From positions 1,674,001-1,738,000 of the forward strand of contig OY820613.1 in NCBI GenBank assembly GCA_963681975.1: DNA of 64,000 bases, read 5' to 3'. Below are positions 42,660 through 50,803 of this stretch, piece after piece. Below the pieces are notes generated by a model, which saw only the letters and a program-made list of their open reading frames with translations, ran no database searches and was not told the DNA's origin. Origin of the DNA: JANELJ01 sp024511395. GTDB lineage: Bacteria > Pseudomonadota > Gammaproteobacteria > GRL18. How positions within the stretch are numbered: the stretch's first letter is position 1; each line of letters opens with the position of its first letter. Both the position numbers and the translations under genes were made by a program.

Positions 42660-43598
42660 TTACTCAGCGTTTGCGTTAACAAGCCAATCATCAAGTACTT
42701 GCTTCAATTTATCTAATTGCTCTTGATGTTTTGCTTGATTCTTTGCCAATTTGTTTATGTTCTGCAACTTCCAACGAATCGCTGGCAAGTCTGCTGCATT
42801 AGGATAGTCAAACAATGCCCAGTCAGGTTGCCCTCTTTTGAATGACATAAGGAAAGCATGATCCCTTTCTGTGAAATGTTTTTGCAGCGAAGTTAACATC
42901 ATAGGCCTAACAGAAGCTAAGTCTTCGCATTCAACTTTTTCAAAAGTCATTCCATCAAATTCTGCCTGAAATTTCTCATTCAGCGGCTGCCAGTTTGGCG
43001 ACATGACTTCATTAATAGACCGAGGATGACTTAATGTATAGGTTAAAAAACCCACTAAAATCTCTCTCGAAACCCCTTCACTGCCAAGTAACATACGCAC
43101 ATCAAATAAGTCGCGAGGATGTTGGCGATCCATTGCAGCACACAATTTCCCACCATACAGATCGGGAAGACTGACTACCTGAATCTCAGCATAACCAAAC
43201 TCTTCTTCAACAGACTCTTGAACTGGCATTGTTTCTGCTCTATGCAATGTACCTCTGGCGACGGGCGACACTTCAATTTTGATCGTCGCAACCGGACTTG
43301 ATACAACTATCCTCAGTTCATCAGCTTTATTATCCTGAAATGCAGCTCGGATATCTGGTTGAGTATTGATTCTGTCTGTAATCCGTCGCAATGCAGCCCT
43401 GACATTAATCAAAGCCTCATCTCTTGGTTCAAGTGGAAGATAAGCAAGATCAATATCTACAGATAACCGAGGAAAATCTCTCACAAATAAATTAATGGCT
43501 GTGCCACCTTTAAGTGCAAAAACCGTCTCTGTGGCTACCACAGGCAGCATTCTTATGAGCAAAGAAACCTGTTTGTAGTATGGGCTATCTTTATCCAT
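42660..43598 (-). CDS. abiEii: AbiEii nucleotidyltransferase toxin
   Basis: ATG 43598 (MDKDSPYYKQVSLLIRMLPVV…) overlaps the abiEi stop; a GTG at 43610 is an alternative. About 312 aa. DNA-polymerase-beta-like nucleotidyltransferase motifs: FALKGGTAINLF and RLSVDIDLAY (GG…DxD). AbiEii is the toxin of the type IV AbiE toxin-antitoxin system, which causes growth arrest and phage abortive infection. It lies in the traA/dsbC hotspot; SXT-family ICEs are known to carry AbiE here as a stability module. Confidence 0.93.
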   Translation of the reverse strand: MDKDSPYYKQVSLLIRMLPVVATETVFALKGGTAINLFVRDFPRLSVDIDLAYLPLEPRDEALINVRAALRRITDRINTQPDIRAAFQDNKADELRIVVSSPVATIKIEVSPVARGTLHRAETMPVQESVEEEFGYAEIQVVSLPDLYGGKLCAAMDRQHPRDLFDVRMLLGSEGVSREILVGFLTYTLSHPRSINEVMSPNWQPLNEKFQAEFDGMTFEKVECEDLASVRPMMLTSLQKHFTERDHAFLMSFKRGQPDWALFDYPNAADLPAIRWKLQNINKLAKNQAKHQEQLDKLKQVLDDWLVNANAE

Positions 43599-44382
43599 TA
43601 TGTTGTTCACCTTTTCTGATGCTTAATATCTCTGGCACTGTGATTTGATATCGCTCATCAAAACGTCCTTTTTCGACAACCTGCCGCTTTCCTGCCCCCA
43701 ATTTAATTCTTGTTTCATCTACGCGATTGACCCACTGGTGATCGTAGTATCGACCCAGAAATAGAAATATTCGGTTTGCCTGAACAGAGCTGCTTCGTTC
43801 AAGAATATCTTGTACTTTTCTAGGGCTAAGATTGACTAAACCCTGAAATAATTCTGCGACATGCTCAAATGAAATCAGCTTCCCAATCGCGTCTACCACT
43901 TCATAGGCAGCAAGTTCTGCACAGCTGACAGTGAGCTCTTTCTCTTTAACCGTGATCCTTTTCAAATCTTTCTCGGGATTCACTTCAAGCTTATGGTTTC
44001 CACAGTAAAACCAATTCTGATAAGGGAATTCACGAAACCATTTCGGTAAGGACGACTTGTTTTTAACGCAAATCCAAACTTGCTCTTTGTTCAGCTGTAA
44101 ATAGTGACTCAGTCCTTGGTGAGTTAAGCTGCTCAATCCAGCCAAATGAACTGAAACGCCCAATTGCACATCCAATGCTTGAATGGCATCAACCCAAGTT
44201 GGCTTTATATCGCCCTGCGCATTTGGACGAAAGTACACACCAGAACTAAGCTTCTTCAGCCAGCCATTCTGAGCGTACTTTTGAGCCAGGGAGTAGCTCA
44301 CGCCGTTTTCAGTCAGCCATTGCTGAAGTACTAGCGCACCAGGAGAAGTATGAGCAACAAGCCAGTTTATCTTAGATGACAT
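43591..44382 (-). CDS. abiEi: AbiEi antitoxin/repressor
   Basis: ATG 44382 (MSSKINWLVAHTSPGALVLQ…) with GGGG upstream; a start at 44424 would lie in the operator dyad. About 263 aa. An N-terminal winged-helix region (WLTENGVSYSLAQKYAQNGWLKKLSSGVYF) is followed by the AbiEi C-terminal domain. AbiEi proteins neutralise AbiEii and repress their own promoter by binding inverted repeats; matching dyads lie immediately upstream. Its end overlaps the toxin start. Confidence 0.92.
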   Translation of the reverse strand: MSSKINWLVAHTSPGALVLQQWLTENGVSYSLAQKYAQNGWLKKLSSGVYFRPNAQGDIKPTWVDAIQALDVQLGVSVHLAGLSSLTHQGLSHYLQLNKEQVWICVKNKSSLPKWFREFPYQNWFYCGNHKLEVNPEKDLKRITVKEKELTVSCAELAAYEVVDAIGKLISFEHVAELFQGLVNLSPRKVQDILERSSSVQANRIFLFLGRYYDHQWVNRVDETRIKLGAGKRQVVEKGRFDERYQITVPEILSIRKGEQHNG

Positions 44383-44415
44383 TTTAACACCCCAAGTGTG
44401 AATATCACGAACAGT

Positions 44416-44471
44416 ATAAACCATTTGGTTTATTGTGACAGTGATTTTAACACTTTAGGTATTAATATACC
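44416..44471. promoter_or_regulatory. candidate AbiEi operator dyads
   Basis: A perfect dyad ATAAACCA-TT-TGGTTTAT at 44416-44433 and a second, GGTAT-TAAT-ATACC, at 44458-44471 lie just upstream of abiEi in an AT-rich promoter region. AbiEi family repressors bind paired inverted repeats in their promoters; the match is positional, not tested. Confidence 0.6.
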
Positions 44472-44514
44472 AAATACTGTAAACCAAGCTAGCTAATGTG
44501 GCGTTGTTGAAATG

Positions 44515-44558
44515 AAAAAGTCTACACAACATCACCAATAACCCGATGTTGTGTAGAC
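44515..44558 (-). terminator. Rho-independent terminator downstream of traA
   Basis: Perfect 14-bp arms 44520-44533 and 44545-44558 with an 11-nt loop. On the minus strand the stem is followed by TTTTT (44519-44515). It separates the traL-traA transcript from the AbiE cargo. Confidence 0.88.
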
Positions 44559-44602
44559 CTAAGTTTGATTGCCTTAAATGAACTGCCTAATATGGCTCAC
44601 AT

Positions 44603-44989
44603 TCAGGTGCCCAGTAAGACGGCGCTGATTGCTGGAACTGCTGTGCCAATAACTTCTTGAGTGCTGGCAACGACAGGTAAAGTTGCAGACATAACACTTT
44701 CAACGACCGTTGGTGTGTTGTAGAGACCCATACCACCACCAATGCCCAGAGCGAAAGCCATCAAGCTTTGGCGAGCGATACCGCCCACAATACCCACCAG
44801 AACCATGGCTCCCGCTACGATCCGTCCCAAAGTACCTTGGGTCCAATCTTTTAGGGTATCCCACACATCGGTGAAAGCATCACCACCGGTGCCCGCAAAT
44901 GAGGGCTCCGAAATCATTAACGCCATTAAACCAAGCGCACCAATAGTCATTAGGCGCTGAGTTTGAATGGTGCGAACTGCATTTGTCAT
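44603..44989 (-). CDS. traA: conjugative pilin precursor TraA
   Basis: 128 codons. A leader of about 32 residues ends …EPSFA|GTGG (signal-peptidase-type A-x-A-like site). The mature part has two hydrophobic helices (LGRIVAGAMVLVGIVGGIA and a Gly/Ala-rich C-terminal one) as in F-type pilins. It overlaps the end of traV and is the last gene before a strong terminator. Confidence 0.9.
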   Translation of the reverse strand: MTNAVRTIQTQRLMTIGALGLMALMISEPSFAGTGGDAFTDVWDTLKDWTQGTLGRIVAGAMVLVGIVGGIARQSLMAFALGIGGGMGLYNTPTVVESVMSATLPVVASTQEVIGTAVPAISAVLLGT

Positions 44990-45558
44990 TCGTTAGTTTC
45001 TCCGTAGATACTCAAGTTATCGCGCTTACCATCAGCTCCCGCTGAGGCAGAATCGCTTTGAGTCTGAAGTGGACGTAGCACTGGCGAAACCGTTCGAGAT
45101 GCTGACACCCCAATATCCCACCGGCGCGGTTCAATTTCGGTAAACACGTAGCTGGATAAATTCAGATCTCCACGGTCATCCTCCCAAGGCGCAATCCAAA
45201 TTCTCATCACCCTTGAAGGAATGCGAAGAGGTGCAGATTGCTGCGTCTCAGGTAATGCTGGATGGCTCAGCAGTCCTGTCTCTAAATCAGATTGTGAATA
45301 CCCAGAGGGAGAACCAATTCGAGTCGCCACAGCATCAATCGTCTTGGGTGCAGCGCCATTACTGGTAAGCTCATAGACTTCACGAGCGGATAAACAGCGC
45401 ACACCGTCAGGCATACCTGGGCATCCATATTCACTACTCCCAAGACCCAATGAACTACAGCCAGACAATAAGGTTGAGCCGACTGCCAATAAAAGTAATC
45501 CAGCTTTAGACCACTGCTTTGACTGGTGCTTTGGGTTGTTCTGCATTGATGTCGTCAT
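44986..45558 (-). CDS. traV: outer-membrane lipoprotein TraV
   Basis: Start ATG 45558 (MTTSMQNNPKHQ…) with AGAGGAG upstream. About 190 aa. The lipobox LLSGC gives a lipidated Cys near residue 34. A conserved YGCPGMPDGVRCLSAREVYELT region follows, typical of TraV. With TraK and TraB it forms the outer-membrane core of the type IV secretion channel. Confidence 0.92.
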   Translation of the reverse strand: MTTSMQNNPKHQSKQWSKAGLLLLAVGSTLLSGCSSLGLGSSEYGCPGMPDGVRCLSAREVYELTSNGAAPKTIDAVATRIGSPSGYSQSDLETGLLSHPALPETQQSAPLRIPSRVMRIWIAPWEDDRGDLNLSSYVFTEIEPRRWDIGVSASRTVSPVLRPLQTQSDSASAGADGKRDNLSIYGETNE

Positions 45559-45632
45559 GGTTAACTCTCCTCTGGATACACATCTTATTGTCTGAAACGT
45601 ACTTCGATCGGTTAGCAACATGCAGGATTTTT

Positions 45633-46922
45633 TCATCTTCTTGCACCACCCCTTTGCGAAGTGGCCAACGACAACGAGGCCCCACGAGTGACTATGACTT
45701 CAATTTTCCTTGCAGCGTCTACCTCTATGACTGGGAACATATTTTCCGCCATGTCCAAATAGAACTTGGCCACTCGATCCAATGCTTTACCTGTGCCTTT
45801 AATCGCAGCGCCCTGTAATGCTTCTTGGCTCATGACTTGCTGGTACAACTGAGTATCACCGGCATTACCCGTCTGAATCGTCGGCACAGGATTTACATCA
45901 AATGCGCCTGCCAAGCCCTGAAGGAATCCGGCCATCATTGATTTGGCCACCAGTTGGCCTTGTTTCGACACTAATCGGCCACGAATACCGGCTTTGCCGT
46001 CTTCACCCACGGCATAAGAATCCAGTCGTGTTTCAATTACGCCACCATCTTCTCTCACACATGAAATGGTCTCGCCTCGCAAATAGGCACGCTCAGAGCT
46101 CAAATCACCGTAACCTGCGGCGATCAAGAAACACTCTTTGATATCCTCTCTAAATCGGTTGGGTAAAATGGCTTCCTTTTGAATCCTCAGCAATGCAGGA
46201 AAAGGTTCGCGTCTTGCGGACTCGTGAGTAGGTGCATCCAAACCCGTGATCAAAGTACCTGAGATGATGCTGCCCGCCGGTAGGTACAAAGGCGGCGCTT
46301 CTTGCACAACAACCTCTGGTTCAGCAACCACTTCAGGTTCAATCATACGAATCGTGATTGGCGGCAATGGAACATCTCGTGCTCGTGTACCTTGACCATT
46401 GACTGGCTGCTGATAGAGCGGATCAGGCAGCGGCGCATTGGCAAAATAGTCGTCTGGGTTAGACGGCAGTGGCTTTTCGTCTTTAGGCAATTCCATGGCA
46501 GATAAAGGCACTTCAAAACGGCTATTTGTGCCTTCAACTGCTGCATCACCTCCAGCGCGAACATCATCAAGTTCCGCTCTAAGGCGGGCCAGCTCCGCAT
46601 TGACTTCACTTGGTATAGAAGGCGAACCTGGGCTTAGCCGTCCTGAATCGACGTCGCGACGCAAGCGCTCAACTTCACGACGTAACTGTTCATTGCGCTC
46701 ACTGAGTAGTTTTACGTTCGCAGCCAAACTATCGACCCCAACATCACGAGTATTGGTATCCGTAAGAATGTGCCGGATTGTTTCCTGTCGGTTCCGACTA
46801 CTTGAGCCATCGTCAGGATTAGGTGAAAACACCATCACCATAAGGATGAGACCACCAGCAATACCAGCAACCGATAGACCCCGCTTCATGTTCGGGCTCA
46901 TTTGTTCCCATTGTGCTTTCAT
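45633..46922 (-). CDS. traB: type IV secretion core protein TraB (VirB10-like)
   Basis: 429 codons. One membrane segment near the N-terminus (LSVAGIAGGLILMVMVF), then a coiled coil (LLSERNEQLRREVERLRRDV), a Pro-rich linker and the TrbI/VirB10 C-terminal domain (GSIISGTLITGLDAPT, GDLSSERAYLRGETISCV). It spans the periplasm and links inner and outer membranes. Confidence 0.94.
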   Translation of the reverse strand: MKAQWEQMSPNMKRGLSVAGIAGGLILMVMVFSPNPDDGSSSRNRQETIRHILTDTNTRDVGVDSLAANVKLLSERNEQLRREVERLRRDVDSGRLSPGSPSIPSEVNAELARLRAELDDVRAGGDAAVEGTNSRFEVPLSAMELPKDEKPLPSNPDDYFANAPLPDPLYQQPVNGQGTRARDVPLPPITIRMIEPEVVAEPEVVVQEAPPLYLPAGSIISGTLITGLDAPTHESARREPFPALLRIQKEAILPNRFREDIKECFLIAAGYGDLSSERAYLRGETISCVREDGGVIETRLDSYAVGEDGKAGIRGRLVSKQGQLVAKSMMAGFLQGLAGAFDVNPVPTIQTGNAGDTQLYQQVMSQEALQGAAIKGTGKALDRVAKFYLDMAENMFPVIEVDAARKIEVIVTRGASLSLATSQRGGARR

Positions 46923-46924
46923 CG

Positions 46925-47824
46925 TTATTCACCTCCCACAAGAAGCGAAGGTCGCTGACTTTCTACCGGTTCTTCACGATGATTGTGAACAACCACATAC
47001 AACTCAGTCTTTTCACCCGGCAACAAGATATTGCGAGGCCAGTAGGCGCTTGCCACTATATCTGGTGAATGACAGGCTATTTCACTGGCTTCTATCGGCT
47101 CATCAGCAAAGCTTTCAACCAGTCCTACATAGACGGTGAAGTAATGTCCCGTCACAATTTGCCCCTGCTTAAAACCAAACTTTAAGCCCGGCTGAAAACA
47201 TTTTGGGCTTGTGTCAGTTTGGCCAGCTAAACGGATGTCATAGCCTTGTGGTAACTCATTTAGTGCAAGGCGTCTGAGTAAGTCACGTAGGTTATCGACG
47301 TATGGCTGAGCCGTTTCCCAAGTGGCGGCTTTTCGGTTCACGACGCCCTTAATAGGCCACTGCTGACCATCAATAGCTAAGGTGATTTCACGCGGTGGAA
47401 TACGACGAGGTACTAAGGTGACTGATAATGCGGGCGCTTCCTGACCAGGCGGAGTGATGTAAAGTGAAACCGGTGATTCTTTGTCCGTGGCCACATATAC
47501 AACATTCCCCTTGATTTGCGTCTGAGCATCACTGGTTGTTCTTACCTGAGGCGATTCAAACGGCGTCACAATCCGGTTCAGATGGCCAAGTGCTACAGGG
47601 ATCAGTTCATTAATCCCCGGTGTCATCAGCAGCGTTGTTGGCACATCCGTTGAAGCCGTATTGGTTTGAGTCGGTGGATTTGCAGTAGCAGACTGCTTCA
47701 TCACACTGGCTGGCACAATCGGCAATTCCACGTCTGCATACGACGCTTGAGATAAAAGGACGCCACTCAAGCTCATTGCGATTAAGCTTGGTGTTATCCA
47801 TCGACTAATTTTGGTTCGCATCAT
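46925..47824 (-). CDS. traK: type IV secretion core protein TraK (VirB9-like/secretin-like)
   Basis: 299 codons with a signal peptide (…PSLIAMSLSGVLLSQASYA) and a TraK core (GNVVYVATDKESPVSLYI, VTLVPRRIPPREITLAI). A periplasmic component of the outer-membrane core. The start overlaps the end of traE and the stop is 2 nt before traB, in the usual traL-E-K-B order. Confidence 0.94.
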   Translation of the reverse strand: MMRTKISRWITPSLIAMSLSGVLLSQASYADVELPIVPASVMKQSATANPPTQTNTASTDVPTTLLMTPGINELIPVALGHLNRIVTPFESPQVRTTSDAQTQIKGNVVYVATDKESPVSLYITPPGQEAPALSVTLVPRRIPPREITLAIDGQQWPIKGVVNRKAATWETAQPYVDNLRDLLRRLALNELPQGYDIRLAGQTDTSPKCFQPGLKFGFKQGQIVTGHYFTVYVGLVESFADEPIEASEIACHSPDIVASAYWPRNILLPGEKTELYVVVHNHREEPVESQRPSLLVGGE

Positions 47825-48431
47825 TCACCCTCCGGTTTTGCTCTTGGGTCAACTTTTCACGAACGCGCTTCGTTCTAGCTTGCCCCTCATACGTATCCAT
47901 CCAACTGAGCTTTGGACGGTATTGCTCAATATCGATGTCAAACTCATAGGTGCGAGTTTGGCGCTGTTCATCTCCAGATGGTCCAGAGACCAAGGAATAA
48001 CCGGTCACAAAGACATGGCCGGTTTCATACTCATACTCCACTTGTCTGGGTTGGAATTTGAGCGTGACTCGGTCTTCCCGGATTTGTCTCGCCTGAATCT
48101 CCAGTGCATCGACCACTTGCTGGTACACAGCTGGAGAAAGCAGCGGCTCGATAGCAACTCGGATAAAAGACACATTACCCGGGGTCACGTTGCCCATAAG
48201 CTCAGCCAGGTAGAGCCCCCAGGATTCCAGGTAAGGCTGAGCGGCCTGGTTTCGTGACACTTCAGCCGTTTCAGACAAAGTTGGTGGTTGAATGGCTACC
48301 ACGGTATTACGAGAAAATGCCGCAACCGCAAGCAGCAAGTTAGATAGCACCAGCACTGCAATCAGGAACCGTTGCCATCGGTTCTCTAATTGCGTGCCTT
48401 GCCATGATTTTAAAAACACGTCGAACTTCAC
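47805..48431 (-). CDS. traE: type IV secretion protein TraE (VirB5/8-like)
   Basis: 208 codons. An N-terminal membrane helix (RFLIAVLVLSNLLLAVAAF) and a periplasmic TraE domain (LTLKFQPRQVEYEYETGHVF, RTYEFDIDIEQYRPKL region). Required for pilus assembly. It overlaps traL by 4 nt and traK by 20 nt. Confidence 0.94.
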   Translation of the reverse strand: MKFDVFLKSWQGTQLENRWQRFLIAVLVLSNLLLAVAAFSRNTVVAIQPPTLSETAEVSRNQAAQPYLESWGLYLAELMGNVTPGNVSFIRVAIEPLLSPAVYQQVVDALEIQARQIREDRVTLKFQPRQVEYEYETGHVFVTGYSLVSGPSGDEQRQTRTYEFDIDIEQYRPKLSWMDTYEGQARTKRVREKLTQEQNRRVNDANQN

Positions 48432-48715
48432 GGCAGATAGCTCCTGATAAATGGGTTAGGGATCGTCTTGGCTTTGGTTGGCAACAGTCCAGCCCAGTAG
48501 ATGGCGTGAAGAATAAAACCATCTGGGCGACCATCACGAAAACGCCGATAGAGCTTGGTTGTCACCAACCCCAACAGGCATAAAACCAAGGCATTACCGG
48601 TAAAAATGCCGATCACTAGCCCCAACAGGATGGGAGCCATCTCATCGGCACTCCAAAGCAGGAAGTGCGGCGGGTCATCGATATAGGATGGAATACTCAC
48701 AGGTTCCATAGTCAC
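48428..48715 (-). CDS. traL: type IV secretion protein TraL (VirB3-like)
   Basis: 95 codons. A small membrane protein with IPSYIDDPPHFLLWSADE and two hydrophobic segments (LLGLVIGIFTGNALVLCLLG and a later one), typical of TraL. First gene of the large pilus-assembly operon; a promoter must lie in 48716-48800. Confidence 0.93.
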   Translation of the reverse strand: MTMEPVSIPSYIDDPPHFLLWSADEMAPILLGLVIGIFTGNALVLCLLGLVTTKLYRRFRDGRPDGFILHAIYWAGLLPTKAKTIPNPFIRSYLP

Positions 48716-48997
48716 TCCTCGTTGTTTGAATTGAGAAGTGAAGAATGCCTTGGGATTGGCAGGTTCGGTGGTCAGCTAGATGCCGAATTTTTGAAGGTTT
48801 TGAGGGTTCTACTCAGACAATACTAACAATTGATCTTTTTGATGCGGTTGATATGATGAGGATATTGGTCGTGTCGAGACCAGCTGCCCACTTTAGCAAA
48901 CCCGGACGGGACGACATGCATATCAAATTTATTTTTTGCTTAGGTTTTTTCTGCGACCTCGGCAGTGGGCACCCTATTCGCTAATAGGAGAAACTCA
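48716..48997. promoter_or_regulatory. divergent regulatory region upstream of traL
   Basis: About 280 bp without a gene. A 16-bp dyad TGCCTTGGGATTGGCA lies at 48746-48761, 31 bp upstream of the traL start, and could bind the SetCD/AcaCD-type activator that drives tra operons. A second GC-rich segment with GTCGTGTCGAGAC and CGGGACGAC (48869-48914) is unexplained. For the plus-strand gene, AATAGGAG precedes ATG 48998. Confidence 0.45.
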
Positions 48998-49585
48998 ATG
49001 CAAATTACTAAAATCATTTCCTCTGCCACGGTTGAACGTTTAAAGCAAAAAGCACGAAAGCTTAAACGTGAAAAATCTATTCCACACACTCAAGCACTCG
49101 ATGAAATTGCAAACTCTGTTGGTTTTAATCATTGGCATCAAGTTGTACAAGCTAATGACTTACTGAAGCCATCAGAAGTGGCGTTATCTTCAGGATGTGT
49201 CATGGCTTTTGATGTCAAAGATGGTATGGATGTCGATACCAGTGATGGAATTTTAATTGAAGACCACTTCTTGGAGATGCTCACTGAAAAGCAGCTATTC
49301 GAAATTTATGCCAATTCCCCTGATGAGGAAGACGAACAAAACAGGCCGCTAAAAGAAACGCTATCGGATTCAGAGCTTCATGAGTATTTTCGAGATTATT
49401 GCTCATTCATGTACTTTCGTCTTGCCGAGCCTCATGCAAACAAACCGCTGAAAGAAGTATTGGCTCTTATACGACAGTACTCGTTTTGGATGCCGCAATA
49501 TATTTGGCTTCAAGGTCACCTTATTGATACTTATCATTTGCCAGCTGAAGACGAGAACGGAAATACCGTAGGCGTCAGGTTTTAG
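48998..49585 (+). CDS. hypothetical cargo protein with N-terminal RHH/glyoxalase-associated-like helix
   Basis: ATG 48998 (MQITKIISSATVERLKQKA…) with AGGAG upstream; 195 aa. The N-terminal 50 residues (RLKQKARKLKREKSIPHTQA, NSVGFNHWHQV) resemble a short basic helical domain common in small plasmid and phage proteins. The remainder is acidic (DEEDEQNRPL) and unassigned. It is oriented opposite to the tra genes, in the DUF4400/traL hotspot, so it is probably cargo. Function unknown. Confidence 0.7.
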   Translation: MQITKIISSATVERLKQKARKLKREKSIPHTQALDEIANSVGFNHWHQVVQANDLLKPSEVALSSGCVMAFDVKDGMDVDTSDGILIEDHFLEMLTEKQLFEIYANSPDEEDEQNRPLKETLSDSELHEYFRDYCSFMYFRLAEPHANKPLKEVLALIRQYSFWMPQYIWLQGHLIDTYHLPAEDENGNTVGVRF

Positions 49586-49594
49586 CTCTACAAG

Positions 49595-49615
49595 ATGAGG
49601 CCTAACTGGCCTCAT
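49595..49615. terminator. hairpin between convergent cargo gene and DUF4400 gene
   Basis: ATGAGGCC (49595-49602) pairs with GGCCTCAT (49608-49615) around TAACT. It lies between two converging genes, so a bidirectional terminator is likely, though U-tracts are weak. Confidence 0.6.
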
Positions 49616-50256
49616 ATCTTCTTCTGCAAGTGACTTAACGCCAACCCCGCCATCAACGCCAAGCCGATGATCATCGACGGTAGTACCACCGGTGGAATAA
49701 CCAGCGGGGCGAACAATCCCATAAACAGCAAGATGACGCCTGAACCCAGAATTATCATGCTGTAGCGGTGAATGATAGGGCTCGAAAAATCAAAGGTTGT
49801 CTTCTTGATCTTCCAGGTCATCAAACCGTCCCACAACGCCGGTAACATGAGAATAAGCGCAAAGGGCAACCAGACCATCAGTAAAGCAAATCGAGTGAAC
49901 ACTTGGTACAACACATCAAAAAATGCTTGAATACGGTCTTCTACCCAGACAAACCAAAAGCCTCCCATGCTCTCCATCCCTTTAGAACGAAGTCGTTGCT
50001 CTTGCGTGGGGATTAGAAAATCACGCACAGATTGCTCCATCTGCGTATCCACAACCCATGACTGATACCAGCGATGGCTAGTTTGACCAATCCAATAACT
50101 TGTTTGTGCGCCCAATTGGTTTTGGATCATCTGCTTCTCTTTACTAATGACCCGGCCAGTCCAATCACCGGGCACTAACACGCCAATGGCAATAATCTCC
50201 AGCATCAGCGCCAGGCAAAGTAGCCAAACCGACTTATGCTTGCTCATGCCAAACAT
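49612..50256 (-). CDS. DUF4400 family ICE membrane protein
   Basis: 214 codons. Four or so membrane segments (SVWLLCLALMLEIIAIGVLV; FALLMVWLPFALILMLPAL; two near the C-terminus) with a periplasmic stretch between the first and second. The DUF4400 family accompanies traD in ICEs and probably belongs to the coupling apparatus. It overlaps the preceding 186-aa gene by 23 nt. Confidence 0.82.
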   Translation of the reverse strand: MFGMSKHKSVWLLCLALMLEIIAIGVLVPGDWTGRVISKEKQMIQNQLGAQTSYWIGQTSHRWYQSWVVDTQMEQSVRDFLIPTQEQRLRSKGMESMGGFWFVWVEDRIQAFFDVLYQVFTRFALLMVWLPFALILMLPALWDGLMTWKIKKTTFDFSSPIIHRYSMIILGSGVILLFMGLFAPLVIPPVVLPSMIIGLALMAGLALSHLQKKI

Positions 50257-50794
50257 CCTCTTCTACTCGCGCCAGCATGGCTGCAACGGTTGGCGTCATA
50301 ATCCGGGCTTTAATCACTTGTTGAAGCCGTTTTGTCGTCGTATGGCCACTGACATAACGCACGTCGATGCGTCCTTCAGCCAAATACGCCATCCGATTTG
50401 GACGATTACGAATCCAGGAGTAGAAATACACACCATCCACGGCGGCCCACTCGAAATGGTCAGGATCACGCAGGCGAATCCCAGTTAAAGCACTGGCGGC
50501 AGTCCAGGTCAGTGCCTCAATGAAATGCCAAAGGCGTACACTGTCATCATCACAACTAACTTCTTCATAACTGCCCAAGCCATTACACAGACACAAATCA
50601 AAGATGGAATGGCCATCTAACGTGAACGCATCCGTTAAGTAGTCCGCCAAGCAATACACCGAGGCCAAAGCATGAGGCCAGTCGGTTTCAAGCAGTCTTA
50701 AGGTTTCCTTGAACTGGGGGTTATGTTGCTGCCACTGAGCGAGCATTTCTTTACTGGTAAGTGTTGTCATTTTCAGACAGACAGAATGATGCAT
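50234..50794 (-). CDS. conserved ICE protein between traD and the DUF4400 gene
   Basis: 186 codons from ATG 50794, chosen because AAGGAG lies 6 nt upstream and overlaps the traD stop region. A soluble protein with LCLCNGLGSYEEVSCDDD and ALTGIRLRDPDHFEWAAVDG; helical N-terminus, no membrane segment. Conserved at this position in SXT-type ICEs from memory of the layout, but of unknown function. Confidence 0.72.
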   Translation of the reverse strand: MHHSVCLKMTTLTSKEMLAQWQQHNPQFKETLRLLETDWPHALASVYCLADYLTDAFTLDGHSIFDLCLCNGLGSYEEVSCDDDSVRLWHFIEALTWTAASALTGIRLRDPDHFEWAAVDGVYFYSWIRNRPNRMAYLAEGRIDVRYVSGHTTTKRLQQVIKARIMTPTVAAMLARVEEDVWHEQA

Positions 50795-50803
50795 ACAGAC
50801 TCC

